Positions 5,924 through 13,208 of a stretch of 15,165 nt of DNA are shown here, piece after piece (within the stretch, counting starts at the first letter, position 1; the number at the start of each line of letters is the position of its first letter). The notes under the pieces were generated by a model that did no database searches, had not been told where the DNA came from, and worked only from the letters and a program-made list of their open reading frames with translations. The translations under genes were made by a program, and so were the position numbers. This DNA comes from UBA1361 sp035647455 (GTDB lineage Bacteria > Bacillota_I > Bacilli_A > RFN20 > CAG-826): contig DASRNI010000022.1 of NCBI GenBank assembly GCA_035647455.1, forward strand, positions 1 through 15,165. The letters are read 5' to 3'.

Positions 5924-8080
5924 ATGTGTTTACATAAAGCAAATCCAAATGATGCTCTAAGCATCGCTGCAATGCGCGCAACTGTTATTGATATGACAAA
6001 TACCGCTAATTCGGGTCACCCTGGAATGGCTCTTGGTAGTGCGCCCCTTGTCTTTAATTTATATCGTAACCATTTAAAAATCGATCCGCGTAATCCGAAC
6101 TGGATTGCTCGTGACCGTTTTGTTTTAAGTGCGGGTCACGCTAGTGCCTTACTTTATACTGCACTCCATTTTGCGGGCTATAAAGTAACGCTAGACGACT
6201 TGAAAAACTTCCGCCAACTTAATTCAAATACACCAGGACACCCCGAATACGGACTTACACCGGGTGTTGACGCGACAACTGGGCCACTCGGCCAAGGGCT
6301 CGCAAACGCGGTCGGGATGGCTGTTGCTGAAGAAGCGCTTGTCGCCCGTTATCCAAAATATGAAAAACTTTTACAGCATTATACGTATGCCTTAATTGGT
6401 GATGGCTGTTTACAAGAAGGAATTAGCCAAGAAGCAATTTCTTTTGCCGGTCACCAAAAACTAAGTAAATTAATTGTTTTTTACGACGCAAACGATGTGA
6501 CGCTTGACGGACCACTTAGTGACTCCTTTAGCGAAGACACAGCAATGCGCTTTAAAGCAAGTGGTTGGTCAGTCTTTAAAGTTGAAGACGGCAACAACTT
6601 ACGCGCAATTGATAAAGCAATTCGTCGCGCAAAGCGAAGTGATGCACCTTCACTTATTATCGTTAAAACGATTATCGGTCAAGGCTCGCGCCACCAAGGG
6701 ACAGCAAAAGTTCATGGTAGCCCACTTGGCGAAAATGATGGCAACTTTGCCAAAGGTACTTACAACTATACAAATATGCCGTTTGAAATTCCGCTCCAAG
6801 TTTATGAACATATGGAAAACGGAACAATTAAACGCGGCATGAAAGCGTATGATACGTGGTACGACGGCTTTTTAGCACTTAAAGAAGACGATACCGTTGA
6901 AGCAAAAGATTTAGTCACTGCGCTTGACGATGACGTTAAACCAATGATTGATAAAATTCGCATGAATTTTGAAGACGAACTAAGTGAAGCAAGCCGCAGC
7001 ACAAGTGGCAATATTCTTGCCGCCTTTAATAACAACTTACCGCACTTAATGGGCGGAAGTGCTGACGTTGCAAGTAGTGTCATGACGAAAATTAGCGGTG
7101 AATCAAACTTCACGAGTAAAAACCGTCGTGGTCGTAATATTAACTTTGGTATTCGTGAATTTGCAATGGGGGCAATCGGGAACGGAATGGTACTCCATGG
7201 CGGAATTAGGCCGTATGTTGGAACATTCCTTGTCTTTAGTGACTACATGAAAAACTCGATTCGACTTGCCGCACTAAGTAACTTACCAATGATTTACTTA
7301 TTCTCGCACGACAGCGTTCTTCTTGGTGAAGACGGACCAACGCATCAACCGATTGAACACTTAGCAATGCTAAGAGCGATGCCTAACGTTAACGTCTGGC
7401 GCCCCGCTGATGCGCGCGAAACACTCGTTGCGTGGCAAGAAGCTGTGATTAGTAAAAACACACCACACGCTTTAATTTTAAGTCGACAAAAACTGCCGAT
7501 TATTAGTGGAAGTAGTGACTTAAGCCTTGTTCGCCGCGGTGGATACGTAATTAGTAAAGAAGACGGTCGCAAGAAACTTGACTTCATCGTCATTGCGACA
7601 GGTAGTGAAGTTAACTTAGCGATTCGCGCCCAGCGCGAACTCGTCTTACGCGGCTATAACATCCGTGTTGTGAGTATGCCAAGCGTGGAAATCTTTAGAA
7701 AGCAAGACGAAGCTTATCAAAAAGAAGTACTTAGCTTACCTAAAGATCGCCGTATCGTTGTTGAAATACTTTCAAGCATGGGTTGGCATGAATATGCTGA
7801 TCATATGATGTGTATTGATCACTTTGGCTACAGTGCTCCGATGAAAGATATCGTCACGCACTTAAGTTATACTGATGAAACACTCGCCCGCCGCATTGAA
7901 GGTATTCTTGATCCTTCTTCAATCGTTCCGAAAGAAGTAGCACCAGAGTTTGTCGAAGAAGAACTCCACGATCCACTCCTTGAAGAAGATAAAAAGGCGG
8001 AAACGCCAAAAGGCGAAGAAAGTGCACCAAAAGAAAAAGCGCCGAAACAAGCAAAGAAAAAGAAACCAAAAGCTGATTAA
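5924..8080 (+). CDS. tkt: Transketolase with a charged C-terminal extension
   Basis: Thiamine-diphosphate enzyme of the non-oxidative pentose phosphate pathway, moving two-carbon units between sugar phosphates in the cytosol. Visible features: SGHPGMALG (30-38), LSAGHASALLY (68-78), the ThDP/metal motif GDGCLQEGISQEA (159-171) with YDAND (187-191), the pyrimidine domain with MGGSADVASS (376-385) and FGIREFAMGAIGNG (408-421), DGPTHQPIEHL (470-480), and a C-terminal domain ending near 660. At 718 residues it is about 50 longer than usual. The excess is a tail (about 665-718) that is first acidic, then rich in Lys, Glu, Pro and Ala, ending AKKKKPKAD. The ATG is 1 nt after the aspS stop, with GAGAGGA (5909-5915) as ribosome site. 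No promoter or terminator separates it from aspS, so it should belong to the T-box operon. Confidence 0.95.
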   Translation: MCLHKANPNDALSIAAMRATVIDMTNTANSGHPGMALGSAPLVFNLYRNHLKIDPRNPNWIARDRFVLSAGHASALLYTALHFAGYKVTLDDLKNFRQLNSNTPGHPEYGLTPGVDATTGPLGQGLANAVGMAVAEEALVARYPKYEKLLQHYTYALIGDGCLQEGISQEAISFAGHQKLSKLIVFYDANDVTLDGPLSDSFSEDTAMRFKASGWSVFKVEDGNNLRAIDKAIRRAKRSDAPSLIIVKTIIGQGSRHQGTAKVHGSPLGENDGNFAKGTYNYTNMPFEIPLQVYEHMENGTIKRGMKAYDTWYDGFLALKEDDTVEAKDLVTALDDDVKPMIDKIRMNFEDELSEASRSTSGNILAAFNNNLPHLMGGSADVASSVMTKISGESNFTSKNRRGRNINFGIREFAMGAIGNGMVLHGGIRPYVGTFLVFSDYMKNSIRLAALSNLPMIYLFSHDSVLLGEDGPTHQPIEHLAMLRAMPNVNVWRPADARETLVAWQEAVISKNTPHALILSRQKLPIISGSSDLSLVRRGGYVISKEDGRKKLDFIVIATGSEVNLAIRAQRELVLRGYNIRVVSMPSVEIFRKQDEAYQKEVLSLPKDRRIVVEILSSMGWHEYADHMMCIDHFGYSAPMKDIVTHLSYTDETLARRIEGILDPSSIVPKEVAPEFVEEELHDPLLEEDKKAETPKGEESAPKEKAPKQAKKKKPKAD

Positions 8081-8088
8081 ACTAAAGG

Positions 8089-8115
8089 CCCACACAAAAG
8101 TGTGGGTTTCTTTTT
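8089..8115 (+). terminator. Rho-independent terminator of the hisS-aspS-tkt operon
   Basis: A perfect 7-bp stem CCCACAC/GTGTGGG with an AAAA loop (8096-8099) is followed by TTTCTTTTT. It begins 9 nt after the tkt stop. Confidence 0.95.
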
Positions 8116-8132
8116 ACTTGAGAATTTTGTAA

Positions 8133-8162
8133 TTGAAATCACCCGGCTATTTTTGCTATAAT
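8133..8162 (+). promoter_or_regulatory. Promoter of the yqhY-nusB-xseAB operon
   Basis: TTGAAA (8133-8138, one mismatch to TTGACA) and TATAAT (8157-8162) are spaced by 18 bp, and TGC before the -10 gives an extended -10. The expected start near 8169 leaves about 11 nt before the ATG at 8180, with GAGG (8170-8173) at the very 5' end of the mRNA. Confidence 0.85.
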
Positions 8163-8179
8163 AATGAGTGAGGTAAAAA

Positions 8180-8509
8180 ATGGCACAATACGTACACATC
8201 CAAAATTATAACAAACAAGGACTTATGGGAATTTCCCAAACTGTTTTTGATCAAATCGCAGAAATCGCCACAAATGAAGTAAGTGGCGCGACAGTCATGA
8301 AAAAACGTGGCTTCACGCTTTTTGAACCTGTCCACTGTCATATCCGTAACGGTGAAGTGACCGTTAAAATTGCGATTAAAGTTAACGCTGGTGTTAATGT
8401 AAAAACAATTTCGAAAACAGTCCAAGAAAGTATTGCTCAAAGTTTGAATATGATGACTGAGCATATTCCGTTTAAGATTTTAATTGATGTTCGCGACGTA
8501 ATTGCCTAA
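8180..8509 (+). CDS. yqhY: Asp23/Gls24-family protein, YqhY-like
   Basis: A 109-residue protein with the Asp23/Gls24 fold pattern: an N-terminal segment leading into GLMGISQTVFDQIAEIATNE, then the family's V(x)G...HIRNGEVTVKIAIKVNAGVNV core and a helical end SKTVQESIAQSLNMMTEH followed by FKILIDVRDVIA. Members are soluble, abundant proteins linked to envelope stress and, for YqhY, to acetyl-CoA carboxylase activity. In Bacillus, yqhY sits just upstream of nusB and the xseAB genes, and that context is kept here apart from one inserted membrane gene; this is why YqhY is preferred over other family members. accB and accC are not in the window. The start follows GAGGT and a short A-rich spacer. 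Confidence 0.85.
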   Translation: MAQYVHIQNYNKQGLMGISQTVFDQIAEIATNEVSGATVMKKRGFTLFEPVHCHIRNGEVTVKIAIKVNAGVNVKTISKTVQESIAQSLNMMTEHIPFKILIDVRDVIA

Positions 8510-8515
8510 AGTGCA

Positions 8516-8998
8516 ATGAAAAAACAAAAACGAAAATGTGTTAAGCAAAGTTTTGTCTACAAGCTCTTCACATTTTTTTTAATTGGCATCGGTCTTTTTA
8601 ACTTTGTTGGTAACTTTGTTGGAATTACCGCAAGTCATACGTTTTACCATTTTGGGTTTACAACGACGCTTTATGCTTCGCGCTATTTTGAAGACTTTAT
8701 TGCGACGAACTATACACTGCGGATTGTTATTATCGGGGCAACAACGGTTTTAACGAGCGCTATTTTCTTTTGGTTATTTCATTTAGAACGCCGTTATAAG
8801 TATATTCCGCTCATTGCGGGTATTTTACTTTATGTCGCTGATTACGCTTTACTTTTCTTTTTACCAATCCACGAAAGCACAAATCACCTTAAAACACTTC
8901 ATACGATCCATCTTTTATTTTTTGTTTATCTTTTTGTCGTTTTACTTGCATTATTAATTACGTTGCCACGACGGAGAATCAAATATGATTTCGCGTAA
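8516..8998 (+). CDS. Unrecognised four-helix membrane protein between yqhY and nusB
   Basis: I do not recognise a family. The 160 residues form four hydrophobic segments at about 16-38, 67-90, 95-117 and 128-150. A basic N-terminus (MKKQKRKCVK), a basic loop after segment 2 (ERRYK) and a basic end (PRRRIK) predict both termini and the middle loop in the cytoplasm. The outer loops contain His and aromatic residues (HTFYHFGFTTTLY, HESTNHLKTLHTIH). The start ATG lies 6 nt after the yqhY stop and has no clear Shine-Dalgarno, suggesting translation coupled to yqhY. Its end overlaps the nusB start by 14 nt. The frame is uninterrupted and fills the gap exactly, so the gene is very probably real. A role as a membrane partner of the Asp23 protein is possible but is only inference. 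Confidence 0.8.
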   Translation: MKKQKRKCVKQSFVYKLFTFFLIGIGLFNFVGNFVGITASHTFYHFGFTTTLYASRYFEDFIATNYTLRIVIIGATTVLTSAIFFWLFHLERRYKYIPLIAGILLYVADYALLFFLPIHESTNHLKTLHTIHLLFFVYLFVVLLALLITLPRRRIKYDFA

Positions 8999-9389
8999 TA
9001 AAAGCCATGAATATGGTGTGCAAATACTTTATGCGGCATTAGTTTATATTAAAAACGGCCAAACTTTCGATTTTAAAGCTGTTGTTAGTGAAGTAACAGA
9101 TGTCCCATATGACAAAGTCCCAGATACACTAAAAAAGATTTTACTTGCAAGCTTATCAAATTTAAATGAAATTAAAGAAGCACTTATCCCTTACTTAAAA
9201 GACTGGCGCTTTGAGCGACTTAACGAAGTCACGCAAGCAATTTTAATTTATAGTTATGCGCATTTTTATTATGTTGGTGACGTTTCGAAAGCGATTGTCA
9301 TTAATATCGCGATCAAACTTGCCAAACTTTTCATTCCGAATGAAGACTTTAAATTTATTAATGCACTCCTTGATGAGGCATTAAAATGA
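8985..9389 (+). CDS. nusB: Transcription antitermination factor NusB
   Basis: A small RNA-binding, all-helical protein that with NusE (ribosomal protein S10) acts in antitermination, notably on rRNA transcripts. The 134 residues show the family pattern: the N-terminal SRNKSHEYGVQILYA, the central LKDWRFERLNEVTQAILIYSYA, and the C-terminal VINIAIKLAKLFIPNEDFKFINALLDEAL, which corresponds to the usual VAINEAVELAK...FVNGVLD. The ATG at 8985 lies inside the end of the membrane-protein gene and has GGAG (8973-8976) 8 nt before it. The TGA stop overlaps the xseA ATG. folD, which often follows nusB in Bacillus, is missing. Confidence 0.93.
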   Translation: MISRNKSHEYGVQILYAALVYIKNGQTFDFKAVVSEVTDVPYDKVPDTLKKILLASLSNLNEIKEALIPYLKDWRFERLNEVTQAILIYSYAHFYYVGDVSKAIVINIAIKLAKLFIPNEDFKFINALLDEALK

Positions 9390-10639
9390 AGAAAGTTTAT
9401 CGCGTTAGTGAAATAAACCGCTATGTACGCGATGTTTTAACAAATATTCCGTTTTTAAATAATATTAGTATTCGCGGCGAAATTATTAATCTCAAAAAAT
9501 ACAGTCGTGCTTTTTACTTTACGCTCAAAGAAGCTGATGAAGCACGAATTAGTGCCGTAACTTTTAATGTTCATAGTTTTCCAGCAACTTTAAAAGATGG
9601 AGATGAAGTTGTTGTTACTGGGCGTATTAGTCTCCATGAAAAAGGTGGAACATACCAAATAATTGCTAATGAAGTCGTTTATTATGGCCTTGGGGCAAAA
9701 CTTTTAGCGCTAAAAGCACTTTATGACAAATTTAGCGCACAAGGTCTTTTTGATGAAAAACTTAAAAAGCCGTTACCAAAGTTTCCCACGCGTATTGGCG
9801 TTATCGCTCCGCGTGACAGTGCAGCGCTTAGTGATATCGTCACGAACATCGAGCGGCGTTTCCCGTTAGTTACTCTAGTCATTAAAGAAGCGATTGTTCA
9901 AGGTGACTTAGCACCTAAGAGCATTAAAACAGCGTATGAATATGTTACACAGCAAAACATCGATGTTTTAATTGTTGCTCGTGGCGGTGGAAGTAGTGAT
10001 GACTTATGGGCATTTAACGATGAAGAGGTCGTTTTAACGTTTGCGGCGCGTAAAGTCCCGCTAATTAGTGCAATTGGCCACGAAATCGATACAACGCTTG
10101 TTGATTACCTTAGTGATGCCCGGGCAAGTACCCCAACAGCGGCTGCTGAGCTTGTTGTGCCGCATCAAGACGACTTAACACAAACAATTTACGACTTTAA
10201 TGCCAGAATCCGCAATAGTATTCATGTAAAACTCGCTGAATACAGTACAAAACTTGATTTACTTGTTTCACGGCCTGTTTTAAAGAACTATGGAGCGACG
10301 TTAGAAGTAATCAGCGACCAAGTAGCGTTATTAGGCACGAAACTGCAAAATAGTGTAGCAATCACGCTAAAGGACATGGAAACGGCATTTAACTTAGCAC
10401 TAACTAAGTTAGCAGCGTTAGGTGATCGAATGTATAATACACGACGCGAAAAAGTAAACACGCTACTTGTGAAGCTCGAAACACTTAATCCGAAGTTAGT
10501 ACTAAACCGTGGTTATGCATTTATTAGCCGTGAAGACGTAATTATTAAAAGTAGCAAAACGCTCGCCAAAGGCGATAAAGTAAAAATACAATTCAGTGAT
10601 GGTGCTGTAAAAGCACAAGTGGAGGATAAAGATGAGTGA
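9386..10639 (+). CDS. xseA: Exodeoxyribonuclease VII large subunit
   Basis: Catalytic subunit of ExoVII, a metal-independent single-strand DNA exonuclease assembled with several XseB subunits. The 417 residues comprise an N-terminal OB fold (about 1-100, SEINRYVRDVL...IRGEIINLKKYSRAFYFTLKE), the catalytic domain with RIGVIAPRDSAALSDI (136-151), VARGGGSSDDLWAFNDEEV (197-215) and AIGHEIDTTLVDYLSDARASTPTAAAE (from 229), then a long helical region and a short beta C-terminus (about 375-417). D150, R199 and D235 correspond to conserved residues of the family. It is slightly shorter than the roughly 450 residues usual in the family, mainly in the helical part. ATG 9386 overlaps the nusB stop by ATGA and the end overlaps xseB by 8 nt. 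Confidence 0.96.
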   Translation: MKKVYRVSEINRYVRDVLTNIPFLNNISIRGEIINLKKYSRAFYFTLKEADEARISAVTFNVHSFPATLKDGDEVVVTGRISLHEKGGTYQIIANEVVYYGLGAKLLALKALYDKFSAQGLFDEKLKKPLPKFPTRIGVIAPRDSAALSDIVTNIERRFPLVTLVIKEAIVQGDLAPKSIKTAYEYVTQQNIDVLIVARGGGSSDDLWAFNDEEVVLTFAARKVPLISAIGHEIDTTLVDYLSDARASTPTAAAELVVPHQDDLTQTIYDFNARIRNSIHVKLAEYSTKLDLLVSRPVLKNYGATLEVISDQVALLGTKLQNSVAITLKDMETAFNLALTKLAALGDRMYNTRREKVNTLLVKLETLNPKLVLNRGYAFISREDVIIKSSKTLAKGDKVKIQFSDGAVKAQVEDKDE

Positions 10640-10817
10640 ACTTAAAACTTTTGAAGCTAAACTTAAACGGCTTAATGAAATTGTTGTTAAATTAGAGAGT
10701 GGTACACTAAGTTTAGAACAATCATTAGCGCTATATGAAGAAGGAAACGAACTAACTAAAGCGCTTAATGAAGAATTACAAAAAGCTAAGCTAAAAATCG
10801 AGAAAACAGACATTTAA
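10632..10817 (+). CDS. xseB: Exodeoxyribonuclease VII small subunit
   Basis: Small helical subunit that binds the helical region of XseA and is needed for ExoVII activity. The 61 residues match the family almost throughout: TFEAKLKRLNEIVVKLESG, then TLSLEQSLALYEEGNEL. A strong GGAGG (10621-10625) lies 6 nt before the ATG, inside the xseA coding end. It is the last gene of the operon; ispA, often next in Bacillus, is absent, and no hairpin terminator was seen directly after it. Confidence 0.95.
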   Translation: MSELKTFEAKLKRLNEIVVKLESGTLSLEQSLALYEEGNELTKALNEELQKAKLKIEKTDI

Positions 10818-10855
10818 TTGCCTAAAGTCGTTAATTATTTGTTTATTAGTCATCT

Positions 10856-10874
10856 ATTAGTAATAAATTAGTAG
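10856..10874 (+). repeat. Intergenic 19-bp repeat, copy 2
   Basis: ATTAGTAATAAATTAGTAG lies 38 nt after the xseB stop. It matches copy 1 at 18 of 19 positions and copy 3 at 17 of 19. It is followed by AGTGTGACATAA, which resembles the AGTGTGGATAA found after copy 3. Confidence 0.6.
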
Positions 10875-10919
10875 ATATGTAGTGTGACATAATGCTTGGA
10901 TGATTAAGCTGTTGATATG

Positions 10920-10962
10920 TTTGTGGTTGAAATCAAATAATAACTAGAAATAACACCACAAA
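10920..10962 (+). repeat. Inverted repeat in the xseB-dinB gap
   Basis: TTTGTGGT (10920-10927) and ACCACAAA (10955-10962) are perfect complements around a 27-nt AT-rich loop, with no T-run after them. The 256-nt gap 10818-11073 holds this element, repeat copy 2, a weaker TTCTAT/ATAGAA pair (11003-11025), a possible extended -10 TGACATAAT (10885-10893) and the dinB promoter. An operator, a small RNA or chance are all possible. Confidence 0.35.
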
Positions 10963-11061
10963 TCTAATGAAAAACACTATTTACTGTACTTCAAAGCGCA
11001 ATTTCTATGTTATTTATAGATAGAACGATGTTTTTAACGAATTAAACACTGTTTCCTTGGG

Positions 11062-11067
11062 TATAAT
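11062..11067 (+). promoter_or_regulatory. -10 box of dinB, predicting a leaderless transcript
   Basis: A perfect TATAAT ends 6 nt before the dinB ATG, so the usual start (7 nt after the last base of the hexamer) falls on A of ATG at 11074. No -35 consensus was found 16-18 bp upstream and no Shine-Dalgarno precedes the gene. Confidence 0.7.
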
Positions 11068-11073
11068 AAAATT

Positions 11074-12246
11074 ATGACAAAAATTATTCTGCATATTGAT
11101 CTAAATTCATTCTTTCCATCGTGCGAAATTTTGCGCGATCCATCTTTAAAGGATAAAACGCTTGTTGTTGGTGGACTTGGCCGCCGGGGAATCGTTAGTA
11201 GTGCAACATATGAAGCACGAGCGTACGGCATTCATTCCGCAATGTCAATTTACCAAGCGTTAAAACTTTATCCTAATTTAATTATTAAAGAACCTGATTT
11301 TGCCTTATATCGTCACTATTCAACTGTTTTCTTCGACTTTATCAAAAAAAACGTCAGTGAAATCGTTGAAGTAGCAAGTATTGATGAATGTTATGTTGAT
11401 GCGACTGTTCCTTTACTTGCTGCAGAAAAGCCGCTTGAATATATTAAAAACTTGCAAGACACACTGTTAAATGAAATTGGCTTGCCTTGTTCAATTGGGG
11501 TGGGACCGACAAAATTTCTGGCGAAAATGGCAAGTAACTTCAAAAAACCACTTGGAATCACGGTTTATCGCCGTCGTGAACTTAAGGATACACTTTGGAA
11601 ACTCCCAATTGGCGAGATGTATGGTATTGGCAAAAAAACAACACCACGCTTAGAAAAACTTGGGATTAAAACGATTGGTGATATCGCTGTTACCGAAGAT
11701 TACCGCGTTAAAGAAGTTCTTGGTAAATTTTACGATACTGTTAAAGAGTGGGCTAATGGTTACGGAAGTGACGTTGTCCAGGTTGACGACGATGACCCAA
11801 AAAGTATTGGTAACTCACAAACGTTTGATATTGATACGAGTGATTATGATGAACTAGCCAGTTTATTTAAAGAATTAGCGAAAACAGTTAGTAAACGTGC
11901 GAAAAATGAACGCAAAGCGGGAACAACGATTCAAATTGTGATGCGTTACTATGATTTTAGAACGGTTAACCGCAGCGTCACGTTTGAAAAACCAACAAAT
12001 GATGCGAGCCTTATTTATTCACGGGCAATGCAACTCTTTGAGCGTAACTATAAACATGAACCAATTCGCTTATTAGGAATTACGTTACAAAACTTAGTCG
12101 ATATCGCTGATATTCGTGAACAATTATCGCTTTTTGATGACTTTAACGTTAAAAGTAAAACCGACGTTATTGTTGATTTACTTAACGACGAACTCGATTC
12201 ACCATCTCTAAGCACACTTGGGAAAGTAACAAAAGGTAAAAAATGA
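11074..12246 (+). CDS. dinB: Y-family DNA polymerase IV
   Basis: Translesion DNA polymerase. The 390 residues contain the palm motif LHIDLNSFF (6-14, metal-binding D9 and F14 at the steric-gate position), YEARAYGIHSAM in the fingers (about 56-67), the catalytic SIDECYVDAT (102-111; D104, E105), GVGPTKFLAKMASNFKKP, the MYGIGKKTTPRLEKLGIKTIGDIA helix-hairpin-helix region (about 182-205), and a little-finger domain (about 240-345). QLSLF at 350-354 fits the beta-clamp-binding motif of Pol IV enzymes. Length and residue order are normal. The ATG is the only sensible start and lacks a Shine-Dalgarno, consistent with a leaderless mRNA. The end overlaps xerD by ATGA, so dinB and xerD are co-transcribed. 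No convincing LexA box was seen. Confidence 0.95.
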   Translation: MTKIILHIDLNSFFPSCEILRDPSLKDKTLVVGGLGRRGIVSSATYEARAYGIHSAMSIYQALKLYPNLIIKEPDFALYRHYSTVFFDFIKKNVSEIVEVASIDECYVDATVPLLAAEKPLEYIKNLQDTLLNEIGLPCSIGVGPTKFLAKMASNFKKPLGITVYRRRELKDTLWKLPIGEMYGIGKKTTPRLEKLGIKTIGDIAVTEDYRVKEVLGKFYDTVKEWANGYGSDVVQVDDDDPKSIGNSQTFDIDTSDYDELASLFKELAKTVSKRAKNERKAGTTIQIVMRYYDFRTVNRSVTFEKPTNDASLIYSRAMQLFERNYKHEPIRLLGITLQNLVDIADIREQLSLFDDFNVKSKTDVIVDLLNDELDSPSLSTLGKVTKGKK

Positions 12247-13118
12247 AACATATCGATGACTTAATGAGTGATTACCAAAACTATTTATATGTTGAAAAAG
12301 GCTTGAGTAAACATACTGTTAATGCGTACTTGAACGACATTAGTTTATTTCACCAGCGACTTAACATTACTTCTAGTAATGAATATGTCCCTTTTCAAAT
12401 AAATGACTTTATTAATTTAGAAGCTCAAGACGGCCAAAGCCCTGCAACAATTCGTCGCCGTCTTTCAAGTCTTTATAATTTCTTTTTATATTTAAAAGAA
12501 CGTGGTGAATATACGCTTGAACTACCGAAAGTTCCCCAGCCACAGTTACCGAAAAGACTACCAACATACTTAAGTATTGCCGAAGTTGAACTGCTTTTAG
12601 AGCAGCCTGACTTAACGAAACCGAGTGAAATTCGCGATAAAGCGATGCTTGAAGTGATGTACGCAAGTGGCCTTCGTGTAACCGAGTTACTTAGTTTACG
12701 CGTTGATCAAGTTAATTTAAACCGCAATGTTATTCGCGTTTTCGGTAAGGGGAGCAAAGAACGAATCGTTCCGCTTGGTGACTTTGCAAAAAGTTATTTA
12801 CTTAAATATTTAAATGAAGTACGGCTTTATAACGCTGGTCATAAGTCACGTACTTTATTTTTAAATAAAGAAGGTAGCGAAATAAGCCGACAATATTTTC
12901 ATCGGCTTGTGAAAAAGTATGCGGCTAATGCAGGGATTACTAAAAACGTCTCACCGCACTCATTACGCCACGCTTTTGCGACGCATTTAATCGAAAACGA
13001 ATGTGAATTACGGATTGTTCAAGCACTTTTAGGTCATGTGAACATTGCCACAACTCAAATATATACGCATGTTTCGGCCAAACGAATCTTAAGTATCTAT
13101 GACGAAGCAACTTCATAA
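12243..13118 (+). CDS. xerD: Tyrosine recombinase XerD (chromosome dimer resolution)
   Basis: Site-specific tyrosine recombinase that resolves chromosome dimers at dif. The 291 residues contain an N-terminal SAM-like DNA-binding domain (1 to about 90, YQNYLYVEKGLSKHTVNAYLND) and the catalytic domain with all expected residues: R145 (ASGLRVTELL), K169 (GKGSKERIVP), H239 and R242 (SPHSLRHAFATHLIE), H265 (LLGHVNIATTQ) and nucleophile Y274 (IYTHVS). Length and spacing match Escherichia coli XerD closely and differ from phage integrases, which are usually longer. The housekeeping surroundings also argue against an integrase. Whether it should be called XerD or XerC/CodV-like cannot be settled without the partner. 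The ATG overlaps the dinB stop and has AAAAGG (12231-12236) 6 nt upstream. Confidence 0.9.
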   Translation: MKHIDDLMSDYQNYLYVEKGLSKHTVNAYLNDISLFHQRLNITSSNEYVPFQINDFINLEAQDGQSPATIRRRLSSLYNFFLYLKERGEYTLELPKVPQPQLPKRLPTYLSIAEVELLLEQPDLTKPSEIRDKAMLEVMYASGLRVTELLSLRVDQVNLNRNVIRVFGKGSKERIVPLGDFAKSYLLKYLNEVRLYNAGHKSRTLFLNKEGSEISRQYFHRLVKKYAANAGITKNVSPHSLRHAFATHLIENECELRIVQALLGHVNIATTQIYTHVSAKRILSIYDEATS

Positions 13119-13135
13119 TATTAACTTGTTAATAT
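13118..13135 (+). repeat. 18-bp palindrome upstream of deoB
   Basis: ATATTAAC (13118-13125) and GTTAATAT (13128-13135) are perfect complements around TT. The site starts at the last base of the xerD stop codon and lies 47 nt before the deoB -10 box. There is no T-run after it on either strand, so it is not a normal terminator. An operator for a dimeric regulator is a reasonable reading but unproven. Confidence 0.45.
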
Positions 13136-13182
13136 AAAACTAATTTTAAAGTTAAATAATAACGACTTTCTGTTTTTTATAT

Positions 13183-13203
13183 TATAATAATTTTGAAAGA
13201 AGG
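13183..13203 (+). promoter_or_regulatory. deoB -10 box and Shine-Dalgarno
   Basis: TATAAT (13183-13188) has no good -35 partner. The expected start near 13195 gives a leader of about 14 nt that contains AGAAGG (13198-13203), 5 nt before the ATG at 13209. This is again a very short leader. Confidence 0.65.
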
Positions 13204-13208
13204 TATTT

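Noticed and set aside
6802..7113. Minus-strand ORFs of 70-100 codons, such as this one inside tkt and others inside rel, deoB and xerD
   Set aside because: All lie wholly or largely within strong + strand genes, have no homology visible to me and no ribosome sites; they are shadows.
10967..11023. Small ORF of 18 codons in the xseB-dinB gap
   Set aside because: No Shine-Dalgarno, no recognisable composition, and its length is expected by chance.
11020..11036. LexA/SOS box upstream of dinB (GAAC-GAT-GTTT)
   Set aside because: It resembles the Firmicutes GAAC-N4-GTTC box, but the spacer is 3 and the right arm is imperfect; not convincing.
12243..13118. XerD as a phage or island integrase
   Set aside because: The length of 291 residues, XerD-like spacing of catalytic residues and housekeeping neighbours favour the chromosomal recombinase; no attachment-site repeats or phage genes were seen.
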